From: Cichorium intybus
Taxonomy: Eukaryota; Streptophyta; Magnoliopsida; Asterales; Asteraceae
Assembly: GCA_023525715.1 (NCBI GenBank)
Contig: CM042011.1
Span: 63,083,354-63,147,353, forward strand
Length of the DNA: 64,000 nucleotides
Direction of reading: 5' to 3'
Of the stretch, positions 47,801 to 63,492 are shown piece by piece (the first letter of the stretch is position 1; every line of letters starts with the position of its first letter). A program made the position numbers and the translations under genes. Below the pieces are notes generated by a model. The model saw nothing but the letters and a program-made list of their open reading frames with translations. It was not told where the DNA came from and searched no databases.

Positions 47801-49820
47801 AAAGTTTCAATAATTCATTGTATATTCTAATCATTATAATTTTACTTTGTAACTTGACATGAAAGTTCTAATAAAGTAAACCCAAAGTAACCATTTACTT
47901 TTTTTTATTGCGGATTTTTTTGTTTAACTGCTACTTAAGTGCTATTGATGTATTTCTTTTAGTTTCACAGATGATATATATCATTGCATTATAATATTGG
48001 GGTATATTTTGTTTAATTTCACAAGTTATAGTGTCTTTAAATCATAATATTGAGGTATATTTTCTTAATTTCACAAGTTGTAGCGTCTTTTCATCATAAT
48101 ATTGAGTTATTTTTTTTCATTTCGTAAGTTATATTCAATTGGCTTCTTTTTATGCAGCGGTTTTGTCTCATACTCATCTCATGTGGCAGCATAGGATGTA
48201 TGTGACTAGCAACATTTAGGAATGGTCATCTTTCATGTGCCACAATGAATGAAACAGTAACAGAGCCCTGTTAAATGACATCAGTTGAGTATTGAATGAC
48301 TGTTCTTTCTTTTTACAGTTTTTGATCACGTTTCCCCTGATTACCATGGTATTCATGAACCGGTAATGCTAATTGTCTTGTATTTAATATCTTTTCCAAA
48401 TGCGCAGAAACTTCAATCAAACTCACACTTGGTTCTGAATTCTAGGGTTTCATAATCTCTATATGTTTCCACTATTTATGTGTCATCATTATTTATGGAA
48501 CTAATTTTGTATTTCTCATGTCTTGGTGGGACTGTCTCATCCCAAAACTAGAAATGAAAGTAAGCTGCTATATCTTGCTAAAAACGAAAGTATGTTGATA
48601 ATTATTGCATTTATTTGGGCTTAATGCAGCAAGGCGGTGTTTGGGACGATTCTTGATACAGATCTTAGCTAAGGATGGGTGTGTATTCTTTTGATTTTTC
48701 ATTCATGTTTGCTTTTGGTTATCCCTGGATTTAAATTTGTTACTGAATTTTGGTTATCCTTCGCTTTTTTTTTGGTGTTTTCCATGCTTTGTGGTCTTTT
48801 ATATTGATTTATATCATCCTATTAAGTATTGACTAACTATAGCAATTACAAGGTTATTGTGTAAAATAAAATGTTGAATCGCAAATTAAAATGTATATTT
48901 GTATGCTCGTGTTCACTAACATTGTAGTGGATGTTTTATCAACTAATTAAAGCATTGTCCAATTATGGTATTTAGTTATAATTATGTTAATAATTAAAGC
49001 ATTGTCTAATTATAATGAATTGTTATGAGTCTAATTACCCTTAAAAATATCGATTTGACTATAATCGAATATATTTCAAATACTTGGTTATTAGTAATAC
49101 AAGTAATGAATATGATAAATTTTAATTGAATTAGGAAATTTGGAACTCATAATTTAATATTAATTTTGGTGTTTAAACTTAAACATCTTTTTAAAACGTA
49201 GAATAAAAATTGTTCTTTATGGTTTGAGCGTTCCTCACAAAAAACATGAACCTTTAATAGAATCAAAAATCAAATACTTTATTGGTGCCGTTAACAAATA
49301 CGAAAATTAAAGAAAAAACAAGTTCATTTAATATTAATGCCCATTGCATTGTCGATTTTAGGTTTGGCCAGATTCAAAATACGTTGAATTAATTAATTTT
49401 TTTACTGAAAAAACTTTTTACTAATGTAACGTGTGTTCTACATGATATCCTTATACAACTTACAAGAAACTATTCACCGGAAGTAAATTATCCATTTTAT
49501 ATACAAGTTACCAAACCGAACTATTTATGGTAAAAGCAATTTCGTGATTCATTGTATATTATTTAGAATATGACATATTTCTGAAAATAAATTATGAACG
49601 TTTGTCAAAACTAAGTAATTATTGAAAGAAACCTATTCACCGCCTCCCCCGCCTTCTTCAACGACTGTTGCATTGCGCGGGTACTCCATTAAGATTAAGA
49701 CACACATGGTCATTATTATTTTGAAGTTTTCGATAAAAATCTCTATAACAAACATATGAAATTCCCGTAAAATGATACCAGAATCTTGCGAAAACAAATA
49801 GCCGAAAGGAAACTACTCGC
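47801..49820 (+). other. Rest of Helitron H1
   Basis: AT-rich, with no gene I can support beyond the small exon-like pieces noted above. A second 3'-end-like sequence (GAAAGAAACCTATTCACCGC, later GCATTGCGCGGGTAC) lies at about 49623-49690. It looks like an earlier copy of the real terminus at 49806-49851. Confidence 0.5.
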
Positions 49821-49850
49821 CGTCCGCCGCATTGCGCGGGTACGCAGCTA

Positions 49851-50751
<901 letters not shown>

Positions 50752-50760
50752 TTAGAAGTA

Positions 50761-52302
50761 AGGGTTATTGTCACTGTAGCACATCAAAGTTACAAATTTT
50801 ATTCGATTTTGTCATTGAAGTAATTTTTTTGCGCAATTAACCATTAAACTTGTAAAAGACATTTCAATTACACCTAATTAAGAGATTTTAAAGGTCCAGC
50901 CGGTTAAATGATGTACGTGGCATAATGACATGGACGGTGACTCCACATAGACTTTTAATTCATGTCCATGTCATACTCATATCCATTAGTTTCAGTGGAT
51001 ATAATAAACATCTTTCCCATTAGTTTATTCCCCATTAGCTACATAACCCATGAACCCAACAACCTTTTTGATTCTTGAAAATTCTGATGGATACTGGGCC
51101 GTCAAGAAAATGGATCTGATTTCGTTCTATTAGTGTGAGGCAACCGTCAGTGACGGTGAATGGAAGCAGAGAACGCAGCAAGGAAACACCAAAAAATGTT
51201 TTGTCGATTTTTACAATTTCTATGTTGACGAGGGAGTGTAAACCGAAGGAGGTATTGTTCGATTAAGGCATGAATTAGGTTTCTAGTTTGCTTCAGTTTT
51301 CGTACTGCAAGTCGTTAAGAATTTGTACTTTTCATCTTCTTCAATCTTCGGTTCCTTGTTTAGTTTTTGAGTTTTGTCAACTTCTCGAGAATTCTGGGTT
51401 TTGTCTTCGATTCTTGAGGCCTTATGTGTGAAAGAAGAACGTGTTCTTGTGGGTACTTTGCTAAACCTGATTAGTGTTAGCTAATCACATGTTGTATTGT
51501 TTTTATTCTATTCTCTAATCTGACTCTTGGTTATTTTCATCTGTAATCGCCTCTTCTAATTCGTGTTAGGGTTCTTTGAGTCATCATTAATCACCTGGTT
51601 TGAATTTGGAGACGTGATGCTTGGATTATCATGTGGTAATTCGTTTTGTTGATTCTAATTTGTTGTTTGTAAATTTTTTGATTTTGAATCATTAGAGATT
51701 GATTTTTGGTCCTCATTAGCAGCGTCTTTTCCAGATCTCTGTTCTTCCATGGATCCAGAGCGGGAGTCGCCTTCTCCTTGTTTGTCTGAAGAAGTTTTAA
51801 CTTTTTCAGACCATGAAGAACTTTGGTTGATTTCATGGTTAGTTCCAGGGTTTTTGCGATCTCATTGTTCTTCTAGCCCTAATTCCATCTCATGAACACT
51901 GTAATGTAATCGTCAGAGAGCCTTCTCCTGCAAGCAGAAGTCCCACGTAGACTCCACTGTACCTGATCTAGGGTTGATATTGATTATCATTCAAAGGCGA
52001 TTGAATATTTATCTTGCAAGTTTACAAGGTTTCACAGTAGTCGAGGAGTGTATTTGACTTTGTACAAATTGTAATGATGTATGTACAAGTAAACTAGCAT
52101 GATGAGTTGGAGTCTACGTGGACGCACCGTCCATGTCATCATGCCACATACACCATTTGACCGACAGAACTCTTAAAACCTTTCAATTAGGTATAATTGA
52201 CACGTTTTTCACAAGTTTAATGACTAATTGCGCAAAAAAATAACTTCAATGACCAAATCGGTTAAAATTGGTAACTTTGATGTGCTACAGTGACAATAAT
52301 CC
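50761..52302. mobile_element. Non-autonomous Mutator-like element, 1,542 bp
   Basis: Terminal inverted repeats of about 200 bp begin AGGGTTATTGTCACTGTAGC at 50761. On the minus strand from 52302 the other begins GGATTATTGTCACTGTAGC. They are flanked by the 9-bp duplication TTAGAAGTA (50752-50760 and 52303-52311). The interior has no transposase. It includes a gene-like, GC-richer stretch at 51060-51960 with short frames only, the longest on the minus strand at 51591-51836, so capture of a host fragment is possible. Confidence 0.9.
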
Positions 52303-52311
52303 TTAGAAGTA

Positions 52312-53760
52312 TTTGCTTGATTTAGAATATGCATTAGGGTCCTCGTTCAAAAACTTTTAATTAAGGCCCATAGATGGTCTTAGCCACTTCTTTTGGAAGG
52401 CGACAACAATTAGAAAATTGAATATTCATCCTTTCTTGATATTGGGTCTTTTAAGCGTTTAATTCCCGATTCTTTTTATATGAATTCTTTTTGTGTGGGA
52501 CTGCACATTGATTTAATTGTGTCAAAATTAGAAAATTAAATACTCATATTCTTCATGATAATGGGTCTTTAAAGTGTCTAATTCCTGCTTAAATTGATTT
52601 ATTTGTCTGGGATTTGAATCTTGAATCAGTAAGGATTTAATCCAGGGGAAGTTCCCAAAATATAAAATTTATATTTGGTTTTAAGCAACTGTTGTGCTCT
52701 GGTAAATTGGAGTTAGAATCATTGACTCTATATTGAATGTTTTCACTAAGAACAAAAGATGACAACTGATAAACTGGCTTTTGAGAGTATTTTTGCTAAG
52801 ATTTCTGGCATCGATTAAGGTTTTTAGTGCAAGGTTATTAATATATCAGAATCTAAAATATACGGTGTATATTCATATGGTTTTTCGTATTTTTGTACTT
52901 TAAAAAAAGATTATTTAGCTAGCTGTTTTATTTTTTTATTGGAGATGACCATTTGACTTAGAAAAACGGGGCAACAGCTGATGAGGTGATGAGCTAACTG
53001 GTTAAAGTTTTTTCTTTGTTTTATACTTTTTTAATTTTTATGGTTCATGATTTGATCTGCTTCACAATTTTTACACTCTTTATTATTACATGTTTGTTCA
53101 TGGTTTGAGGTTTTCCAAAAGATTATGAAATCTCTGATAGTGCTGTTGTTTTGAGAAAACATACACAACAATGTGATTCTTGACAGATGTTAATAAATTA
53201 GTTCTATACACTAATTTGGTCAACTTCACTTCTATAGGCATAATTTTTTGTTGGATGTTCCATGTGAAATTCAGATATTGTCGTTATTCTCTCGTCTTAA
53301 TTGAGCATTGTTTTGGTTTTAATGAGCTTTTACAATTTTGAAGTTTCGTTTTTTTGTAAATAAAATTCTTTAAATAATAACTGAATAATGCATAGATTAG
53401 GGGTGAAACTATATATAGTATTTAAATTTATTTATGAAATATTCATACAAAACTTCATTCCATTTTTAATGGCCGACCACCAAAAATATTAAGAACCATG
53501 GAATATGAAGAACCTATTAATGGTTTATAATCATGTTAACTCATAAAAGTTGTCTCTATAATGGTCAATTTAATCTTGGGTACTTGAATTAGTGGATTAT
53601 ATTAAACCAACAATAAGTTACTGCTTTTATAGTCTTTGTAGTTACTTACATCGAAGCTGTATGTAGTCTTTGTAGTTACTTACATCAAAGCTGTCTGTGC
53701 AATTGGATTTGCAATTTTGTTCTCCAAACACTATCTTTAAGCAATATAGAAGTAGATACC
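52312..53760 (+). other. Helitron H2 interior, right of the Mutator element
   Basis: AT-rich, no gene seen. A short duplication of TAGTCTTTGTAGTTACTTAC occurs at about 53630 and 53662. Confidence 0.45.
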
Positions 53761-54088
53761 TAATTACCTTCTGCGGGCCGTGCTTAACACGGCCCTTATA
53801 CGTATCTCCTAATTACCTTCTGTGGGCCGTGCTGGGTCGTGCTTAGCACGGCCCTTATACGTACCTAGTATATATATATAAAAGGTCATAATTTATAAAC
53901 CTCTAATTGAATTCTAAATAATTTAAAATTTTTAAAATTATAGAAAATGCGGCATATTGAAATTTTAAAGCAAATTCAAACCTTTTTTAAAATTGTAACC
54001 ATATGTTTTTTTGAGGGAGAAAGTGAAATACGAAAATTCTAAATTTGATACCACGCTCCTCATTCCCTCGCAGATGAAAAAACTAGGG

Positions 54089-54379
54089 TTAAACATGGGT
54101 AACATCTAAGATTCCAATTCTGTGTACATCGGAAATTGAAAAACTTGAAGCGCCATGATCACTGGCGTCATAATCATAGGCGGCAACTTCCCGGAATCCG
54201 GTTTCACAGACCCGGACAGATTGTTTCAGACCCGGTTGTCCTAGAAGTTTTCCGGTGAACCCTTTAGGGTTATTAGGTGCAAACAGCTCTTCGTCTGTGG
54301 GTTTAACAATCGCGACACTTCCGCTATTTACAGGAATCGGGTCGATTGCGTTTTTCAATGCTGTAATCATTTCTTCCAC
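54089..54379 (-). CDS. Chimeric 96-codon frame inside H3, unidentified
   Basis: It starts MEEMITALKNAIDPIPVNSG and includes KPTDEELFAPNNPKGFTGKL. The first 70 or so codons lie in the segment found only in H3, and the last part runs into the Helitron body. It could be a captured exon or chance. I do not recognise the family. Confidence 0.2.
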   Translation of the reverse strand: MEEMITALKNAIDPIPVNSGSVAIVKPTDEELFAPNNPKGFTGKLLGQPGLKQSVRVCETGFREVAAYDYDASDHGASSFSISDVHRIGILDVTHV

Positions 54380-54569
54380 TAGCTCGTTTGTTATTGTGAA
54401 ATGACTAGAATTTGTACAATGACCAATAATCTCGTTTCATAAGGATGCAAGTCTCGTTTCATGAGGATTCTACCGAGAGACGGAGTTCTAAATCAGAGTG
54501 ACGAATTTGAAATAAGAATTTGAAATACGAGTCTCGTTTCATGAGGATTCACGATAGGCAACAATACAA

Positions 54570-54812
54570 TTAAATGGATGAACCACCGCCGCCGCCTCCT
54601 TGCCCGATTTGAACGAAAAGGTCTTGATCAATCACAACCAACCCATGGAGGTTTTCTGATCGTTTGACAAATATGGTCACGGCGGTGGAGGACAGAGAAT
54701 TTCCGCTCTTTCGCTGCTTCACGTTTCCTTCAATCAAGATCGCGTTCCCGAACCACAGTATCCTCCGAATAAGGGTATGATTTGGGACGATCACAAGAGT
54801 CGTATCATTCAA
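54570..54812 (-). CDS. Conserved small frame of unknown function (second copy)
   Basis: An 80-codon counterpart of the frame at 31089-31358 with about a dozen residue changes, containing FGNAILIEGN and HGLVVIDQDLFVQIGQ. It ends in a Gly-rich stretch that on the opposite strand is a Pro-rich start, MDEPPPPPPC, followed shortly by a stop. The coding strand is undecided. Confidence 0.25.
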   Translation of the reverse strand: MNDTTLVIVPNHTLIRRILWFGNAILIEGNVKQRKSGNSLSSTAVTIFVKRSENLHGLVVIDQDLFVQIGQGGGGGGSSI

Positions 54813-55256
54813 CCTAGATCTCTGTTTTCTGGTTTGTGATTTAAAACCCTAGATCTCTGTTTCTGGTCTGCTGTCTAAACTATGTTCTTATTTTTGTTGG
54901 TTTAAGGCTATTGCCCAGATCATTCTGTGTATATACGAATCTGATTTTGGAGTGTGTAATGAATTTCTTGTGATTAGACAACCGTATATGCAGTTTCAAG
55001 TCGGCAAGGCTCAAAGCATATTCACTATTGAACTTTGAATTGTGGAGTTGTAAGCTTGATTTTGGTGTGCGTGCGTGTGTGTTGTAGATGGTAATTGTTG
55101 GAGATGATTGTGCTTTGCAACCGCATCAAAGGGTAGTCATTTTAAATTGATTAAATGTTTTTAAATGATTAAAAAATGTAAAAGTTTTTAATTTGTTTGT
55201 TTCAGGTTGCTGGAATTCTCAAGGATTGTCCCCCGTGGTATCGCGGGGCCGACTAG

Positions 55257-56693
<1,437 letters not shown>

Positions 56694-56701
56694 CCTGAGA
56701 C

Positions 56702-57036
56702 CTGGGCAGTTAATCGCGCCGGTATTGCGGTTTGCGCTGGTTTTTATAATAGCGGTTCAGTTTAACGGTTAGTTATCGCGGTTCCGCTATTTGCGTCGCT
56801 ATTCAGCGCGATACCACCGCGAGAACCGCAATACCACCGATATACCACCGCTATACCACTGCTATACCACCGCGATTACATATTAATTCTACTACTAATA
56901 GTATAATATATAAATTCTACATAAATTGTACATATTACTAAAAGCCGCTATATCACCGGTATACCACCGCGAGAACCGCAAAATTAAATAGTTGTCGGTT
57001 ACCGCGATTATAATTTTGACCGCGATAACTGCATAG
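56702..57036. mobile_element. hAT-type MITE, 335 bp
   Basis: The termini CTGGGCAGTTAATCGCG (left) and CTATGCAGTTATCGCG (right, minus strand) are inverted repeats. An 8-bp duplication CCTGAGAC flanks them at 56694-56701 and 57037-57044, the hAT length. The interior holds several copies of TATACCACCGC and CGCGGT words on both strands. Confidence 0.8.
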
Positions 57037-57044
57037 CCTGAGAC

Positions 57045-58938
57045 AATAGTTGTATGTTAGATTTTGGAATGATGAAAAGAGTAATATGATATCTCACATT
57101 GTATTGTATATTTGGTTTAATTTAAGAATATTAAATTATTAATAACAAAAACTTGTTTTTTATTACATTATATTGTATATTTATATTTTTGTTCAAATAA
57201 TAATAATAATAGGTGTCTAATATGTGTAATTATATTTGTGGGTAAATACAAAAAAAAATAACCATATTCTAAAATATAAATGTGTGACTAAATGTAAAAA
57301 TAGTCATGATAAAAGAAAAATTAGTGATTGTAAGTATGTTATAGTCACAATTTTATCATATTTGTGTGACAAAATATAAACAATACTCACACCGATTTTT
57401 TTTATGTGTCAGAATGATATCAAATGTCATGGTAACAATAATTTCATGTTACTACCGGATGAACGATGGTTACTATCTAAAAACATTTGTGTGTCTATAA
57501 AGAAGTTATGGCCACAGTCATTCGAAATAATGATTGATTACAACATCTTTGGCCACAGTTTGCTTAATTCAATGTGTCTAAAATCTCAAATAAATAATCT
57601 TTTACCATTTATATTATATATAATTTTAAACACGTATAGTAAACTATACCGTGACCATATAATACTTACACTCACAACTTTTCTCTTTTATTATGACAAT
57701 TGTTTGTTTTAGACACATATAAGATATTACAAAGTGACTATAACATGGTTATAATTACCTGTATTTGATCTTTAACTAAGTGTCTAAATGCTACCCTATG
57801 GACATGTAAAGTCATTTACGTGACCATATGTACTCGATTCTACCTTCATTCAAATCAATCAAATCCTTTAGACACGTATATAAACTATGTCGTAACCATA
57901 TAATACTTATACTCGTAACGTTTTCTCTTTTATCATAACAACTATTTGTTTGTTGACACGTATAAACAATTAAAACGTGACCATATAATGATTATAGTTA
58001 CTTGTTTTTGTTTTCCTTTACTAAGTGGCTAACACAATCTTATAGACACAAAAAATCATTTATGTGGTCAACCTTATTACCAGTTATATTGTATACAATT
58101 TTAGACACATAAAATCAAGTATACCGTGATCATATAATACTTACACTCACAACATTTCTCTTTTTATCATGACAATAGTTTGTTTTTAGTCACACATAAG
58201 ATATTACGACGTGACCATTGCATACCTACATAAACATTTTTAATTTTTATGATGACAATTTTTTACCTTTGGACATAACATAACACAAAACATATGGCAA
58301 TTACATATAGATGGTCACACTTTCAATGAACATAAAATATGTAGACTACCCAAACAATGGTTTTCTTATTCAACTATCTTTACCTATGGACACGTTTTTT
58401 AATTCTACGCTCACCAAATCTTACATACAGTCACACGTATTTAAATTTTCCAATACAATTGATCATATTTTGACACATGTAATAAAATTGCATATGACAA
58501 TAAACCACTTAAACCGACTTCTTTTCTTACTTTTAGTATGTAACCAATAAACACCATCCTATGGACACACGACTATTTTATATGGCCATATTTGTTATCT
58601 TTTTGGACATATTAGATTTGATGTGTCCAATATAGCACAATCACACAGTCACATGTACAATTTTCTTATGTGACCATTACGTATCTATAATCTCTAATAA
58701 AATAAATATCACATTCTTAAAACGGTAAATGTGGGTGATTGTATCATTTGGTCACATTGAAGTCAAGTGTCACATTTTTGTAAATAAGTGTGGTCATTAT
58801 TTTGTTTCTCCATAAAATGGTCACACAAACTAATTTACATGTATCCATAAACGTTCTCGAAATTTCATCGGTGCCCTGTGGCCACACTTTTTAAAAAAAA
58901 TGTCGCAGACGTTTTCAATCAAGTGTGACCAATGTGCG

Positions 58939-58940
<2 letters not shown>
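57045..58940. repeat. Right arm of the inner CACTA-like element
   Basis: No gene. From about 57240 the sequence fills with GTGACCATATAATACTTAC, TTAGACACAT and GTCACAC words. Three diverged tandem units of about 240 bp lie between 57600 and 58220 (each with CTCACAAC or CTCGTAAC, TTTCTCTTTTA and GTTTGTTT). It mirrors the left arm in inverted orientation. Confidence 0.65.

Positions 58941-59033
<93 letters not shown>
58940..59033. repeat. (TA)n microsatellite
   Basis: About 93 bp of TA replacing the expected right terminus of the inner CACTA-like element. Confidence 0.95.
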
Positions 59034-59035
<2 letters not shown>

Positions 59036-60266
59036 TGTATGTATCTAAAATTTTATGAAATAAAAGGATATACACAAACGTTTCCTTTAATTATATTATA
59101 ATCACCATGTGTATCACATACCATTATTGTGTAAATTAAACAATATCATAGCATTCATACGTGTATTAATAAAAATATACATGAATTGGGGAAATGTAGA
59201 AACTTAGCAAACTATAGGGGCTATTTTGAAATTTTGATAGATATAAAATTTATTTACAATCTAGCCATATTCAACTTAATAATAAGCACTTAATGGACAT
59301 TTTAAGAGCTTGATCAATACATATCCATCCTAAGTCATGTTTACGCATAACATGAACAAAAAAATTAATAATAAATTGATTTGGGGAAATTCCAGCAAGT
59401 TACAAAATTCAGGGGCATAAAGTGAAAATTATGCAGATTTCAAAAATTCTTACATAAAGGTCCTAGATGTCAAAAACGATGTTGTAATCCATTAATCAAC
59501 ATGTAATCTACAAATCGTGGTCCTTAATGGACAGATTAAGCAAGCAATTTCGTTCAAGAGTCATGAAATCGTTCAAAATCAGAAAAGTAGAAAGAAGAAA
59601 AAAATCAAACCTTAGTATACTATAAGAACTGATGACTTCTTTCACCACAGCAGAGCCAGAGACACCACCGAAGCAACCTACACCATCGGAGACACAACCG
59701 GAGCAACCCACAACCACAGGAGACACGGTCTTCGGCTACCACAATGATGAACACGAAAATCAGGAACTTATAATGCTTCTCAGATGTAATTAGGGACAAT
59801 GCATTACCTTGCTTGGCCGGAAATTACTTCAATCGGTGAGGAAACCCTTGGTCGCCTGAAAATCGCCGAAGAGCTGCAGAGAAAACGAACCAGGAAGATA
59901 TGAGGCAGAAAGGAAGCCGCGATGGATTTAGGGCTGGGACAAGGCTATAGCGACGACTTGTCGTCCCTATAGCCAACACAAAAACATCGTCGTTCCATTA
60001 AGTCGCAGATATGAGTCTAATAAATATTCAAAAAAAATAATTAGATTCAGTGACAACATGTCATCGCTATAAGTATTCAGAAAACCGCCAAAAGAAATTT
60101 GTTTCCCGCCTCACCCTACTACGACTTTTCGTCGCTATACCCTGAAAAGTCCAAACTTGTGTTTTGACCCTAAAGAAACGACTTGTCGTCGCTATAGGGT
60201 GCCCTATTGCGACGACTAATGTCGTCCCTATAGGGTTCGTCCCTATCGACTCAATTTCTTGTAGTG
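59034..60266. repeat. Right part of the outer CACTA element
   Basis: No transposase. GC-richer sequence at 59630-59930 contains CACCGAAGCAACC and GGAGACACAACCGGAGCAACC words. From about 59945 to the end there are subterminal units CTATAGCGACGACTTGTCGTC and variants. It ends TTTCTTGTAGTG. Confidence 0.7.
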
Positions 60267-60269
60267 TGG

Positions 60270-61740
60270 TCGGATATCAAACATCCCCACACTAATACAT
60301 TGCTAGTTCCTAACCAACTCCTAAATTCAACTAAAACATTCAACTGAGCCATAATTTTAATTTAAGAGACAAAAGGGAAATTGGTAATGATTTAAGGAAA
60401 CTACATGAAAATTCTTAATAAATTGACAAAATGAAATTTGGAGAATGGTGTAGATTACTCTTCATCGGCTCAGATGTCAAGTTCAGTTTCCTCAATGAGT
60501 CTTTAAAACCAATGGTAAAGTCTTAAAGACCTACAAATAATTCTACCTTCATGGGCATGCTTATTATTTTTAGGATAACTAAAGTTATTTGATTTTTTAT
60601 TTCATTTCACACCCTTTATCCGTTTAATGGCATTGAATTTTTTTACAATAGTTTTTTGCTCTTAAACTTCGTATGAGGCTAAAGATCTAATATAGAAATA
60701 ACATTATCACTAACCTCATAATATTTCAAAATTTTAGCCAATTATTGTTAAGAATAACTATGATAAAGAACACGATAAGAGCTAGTACGGAAAGATATCA
60801 TGCATATAAAATGTTAGCTTGTAATGAAGATTTAATAGTAGTGTGTGTCTAAGAAAAATGAAGTACAAAAATACATCTGAAAGTAAATAAGGGTGAGGGA
60901 AAACATATGAGAACTACTGGATATAGAAACAACAATAGTAGTTTCGGCGATATACAGTCGAAGACTAATACCATTGCAAGTTAAAAGGAAACAAAATACA
61001 TCATTGTTATTTTTTATGCTTAGGCTATTGACCGATGTAGTCCTTATCATGGGGTAGAGTTCTCTACATCTTAATACCCCCATTTTCCTCATTTGTATGA
61101 GACTTGAGACTTGTTAATTTAATTTTATTGTTATTGTTATGTTGGACGATAAAAATGCCAAAAGGGAAAGGTGTATATCATCATCAAATGACTATCTTTT
61201 CTATATTTTTATTATAAAATAATTATTTAGTATAAGAGAAATTTTTGAAACTATGCTGTATTTTCTTAAGTATACAAAAATGATGGGAAACAAATTGAAA
61301 TACTAGACAGGAAAACCAATACAATAAGGTAGTGTACCCATCTTGTAGTAGTATAGTTTTCGCAAGACGGAATGTCGAACCACAGGGAAAATAATTAAAT
61401 CTTGATACTAAGTATATGTTACAATTTAGACTATGATAAATTCTTAAATCTAAGCATGTAATAAAGTAAATATGAAATGGAAAACCTTTTTGGAAACTTT
61501 TTAAATTGAAATGAAGTGTTATACATTTGACAACATTCACTTAGCATTGCCATGATTTGTAAGATAATTTGTTAATAATAAGAATTGTTTACTATTTAAA
61601 ACATTTTACAATTCCAAATAAGAATGTCTTCTAAATATGGTTTTACAAGACATTTTCAAACAAAGAACATCCATAATTGTAATCTACACAATTTAGGTTA
61701 AGTGTTTAAAAGGGTTTAATGTCCATAAATTAAACAATGA
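60270..61740. repeat. AT-rich non-coding repeat, copy C
   Basis: About 60430-60740 resembles 1325-1650, and 61140-61720 resembles 30-590. No gene is supported; minus frames of 86 and 105 codons have no motif. Confidence 0.45.
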
Positions 61741-62329
61741 ACTATTAGGCAATGACCCATGAAGTTGGAAAAAATATTTCAACATTTGTAAAAAAATAAG
61801 AGGGAAGTAATGGGGGAGAAGCGACTATGACCGTGTCTAGGGTTTCTTTGAGAGAGACCAATGGCTTTCTTGAAAACCTGGTAACATTTAATAACCAAGA
61901 AGCCATTATACAGCAGGCACAAAACAAATCTTGCACAAATTTAAACACACATATACACACAAGTTCCACAATAATATAAAAGATATGAACCTGATAACAT
62001 TTAATCACCAGAGCCATTCAATGACATAAATCATACATTCTTGATGGATCTTTACACACTTCGAACCAAACAAACTCCTCAGATCTGCATAATCTTGAAG
62101 TGCTTTCTTTCTTGGTGTACTAAAAGGGTTTACAGGGATTTAATTTTAGGAGGCATAAACAAAGGTTGGTTGAACACTCTTCAATAGATTTTTTACTTCT
62201 TTCCTTGTTTCCGATTATATCCCTGTAAAAGCTCAGACATAGAAAAACAAGTTTTTAACATGCCACTCAACGAAACGAAAAATGTTTGCAAACTCTTAAG
62301 GAAAAGTATTAATAGACTTCAAAGATTAT
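61741..62329. other. Non-coding or unidentified sequence
   Basis: No gene is supported. A phrase on AACATTTAAT(A/C)ACCA with nearby GCCATT occurs twice (about 61881 and 61996). A 90-codon minus frame at 61745-62017 has no recognisable domain. Confidence 0.35.
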
Positions 62330-62960
62330 AGTTTGCCTTGTTGTTGCTGAGGATCATAATTGGCCGGAGGTGCAGCGTTGTTATAAGCGGGTCTGGGCGG
62401 AGTTTGCGCTGGGTTTTTCGGTTGCGATTGGGTAGGAGGGTTTTGAGGTTGTTAAGTGGGGGACGGCCCCGGCCCCTAGATGGCTTGCTGATTCCGGCCA
62501 GAAAACGAAAAATGTCACAAAAGCATCATTGGATCTTGTCGAAACCCTAGAAAATAGCAAAAGATAGTAAGTGTGACACTGGATTTGAGTCTGCCGGTCC
62601 CCATAGCTGTCAAGTAGAGTGCAACGTGGAGAAGCATCAGTTGTATCTGTATAGCATGAAACATAGACATGGATATATAAGATCGGATAAACTATTAGGG
62701 TTTTAAGGGATTTTAGGGAAATAAAAACATGAAACTACAGAAAGAGATACATGAAGGGTGTGATGGTAGTTTTGGTGCTTGTCGGTTGAACGGGCAACAA
62801 TCGTGGTGGTGCTTGGTGGTAGAAGGACAACGATAATTTGGACAATGTATGAATTCCGGGAAGGAGGAATCTATTAAAACATTGGTCGAAGAAACGATCC
62901 ACTATGTCATGTGAGGGAACGCAACAACCCATTATTGTCATTCAACTGAACAACCTGAAA
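62330..62960 (-). pseudogene. Possible coding remnant with RG-rich and Q-rich segments
   Basis: On the minus strand, 62460-62515 reads GISKPSRGRGRPPL. In another frame 62334-62440 reads PPRPAYNNAAPPANYDPQQQ ending GKL and a stop. A frameshift or an intron would be needed to join them. GC content is higher than the surroundings. Composition suggests the C-terminal part of an RNA- or DNA-binding protein, but I cannot name it. It could be a decayed gene or coincidence. Confidence 0.2.

Positions 62961-63492
<532 letters not shown>

Larger units (their letters stand above)
53869..55256 (+). mobile_element. Helitron H3, 1.4 kb
   Basis: The 3' end is the hairpin CCCCGTGGTATCGCGGGG (55231-55248), then CCGA and CTAG at 55253-55256, followed by T. 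The 5' end begins at a short TA run directly after the CTAG of H2, reading TATATAAAAGGTCATAATT. A second copy of its body lies inverted at 30870-31598. Compared with that copy, H3 carries about 410 extra bp at 54165-54575. Confidence 0.65.
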
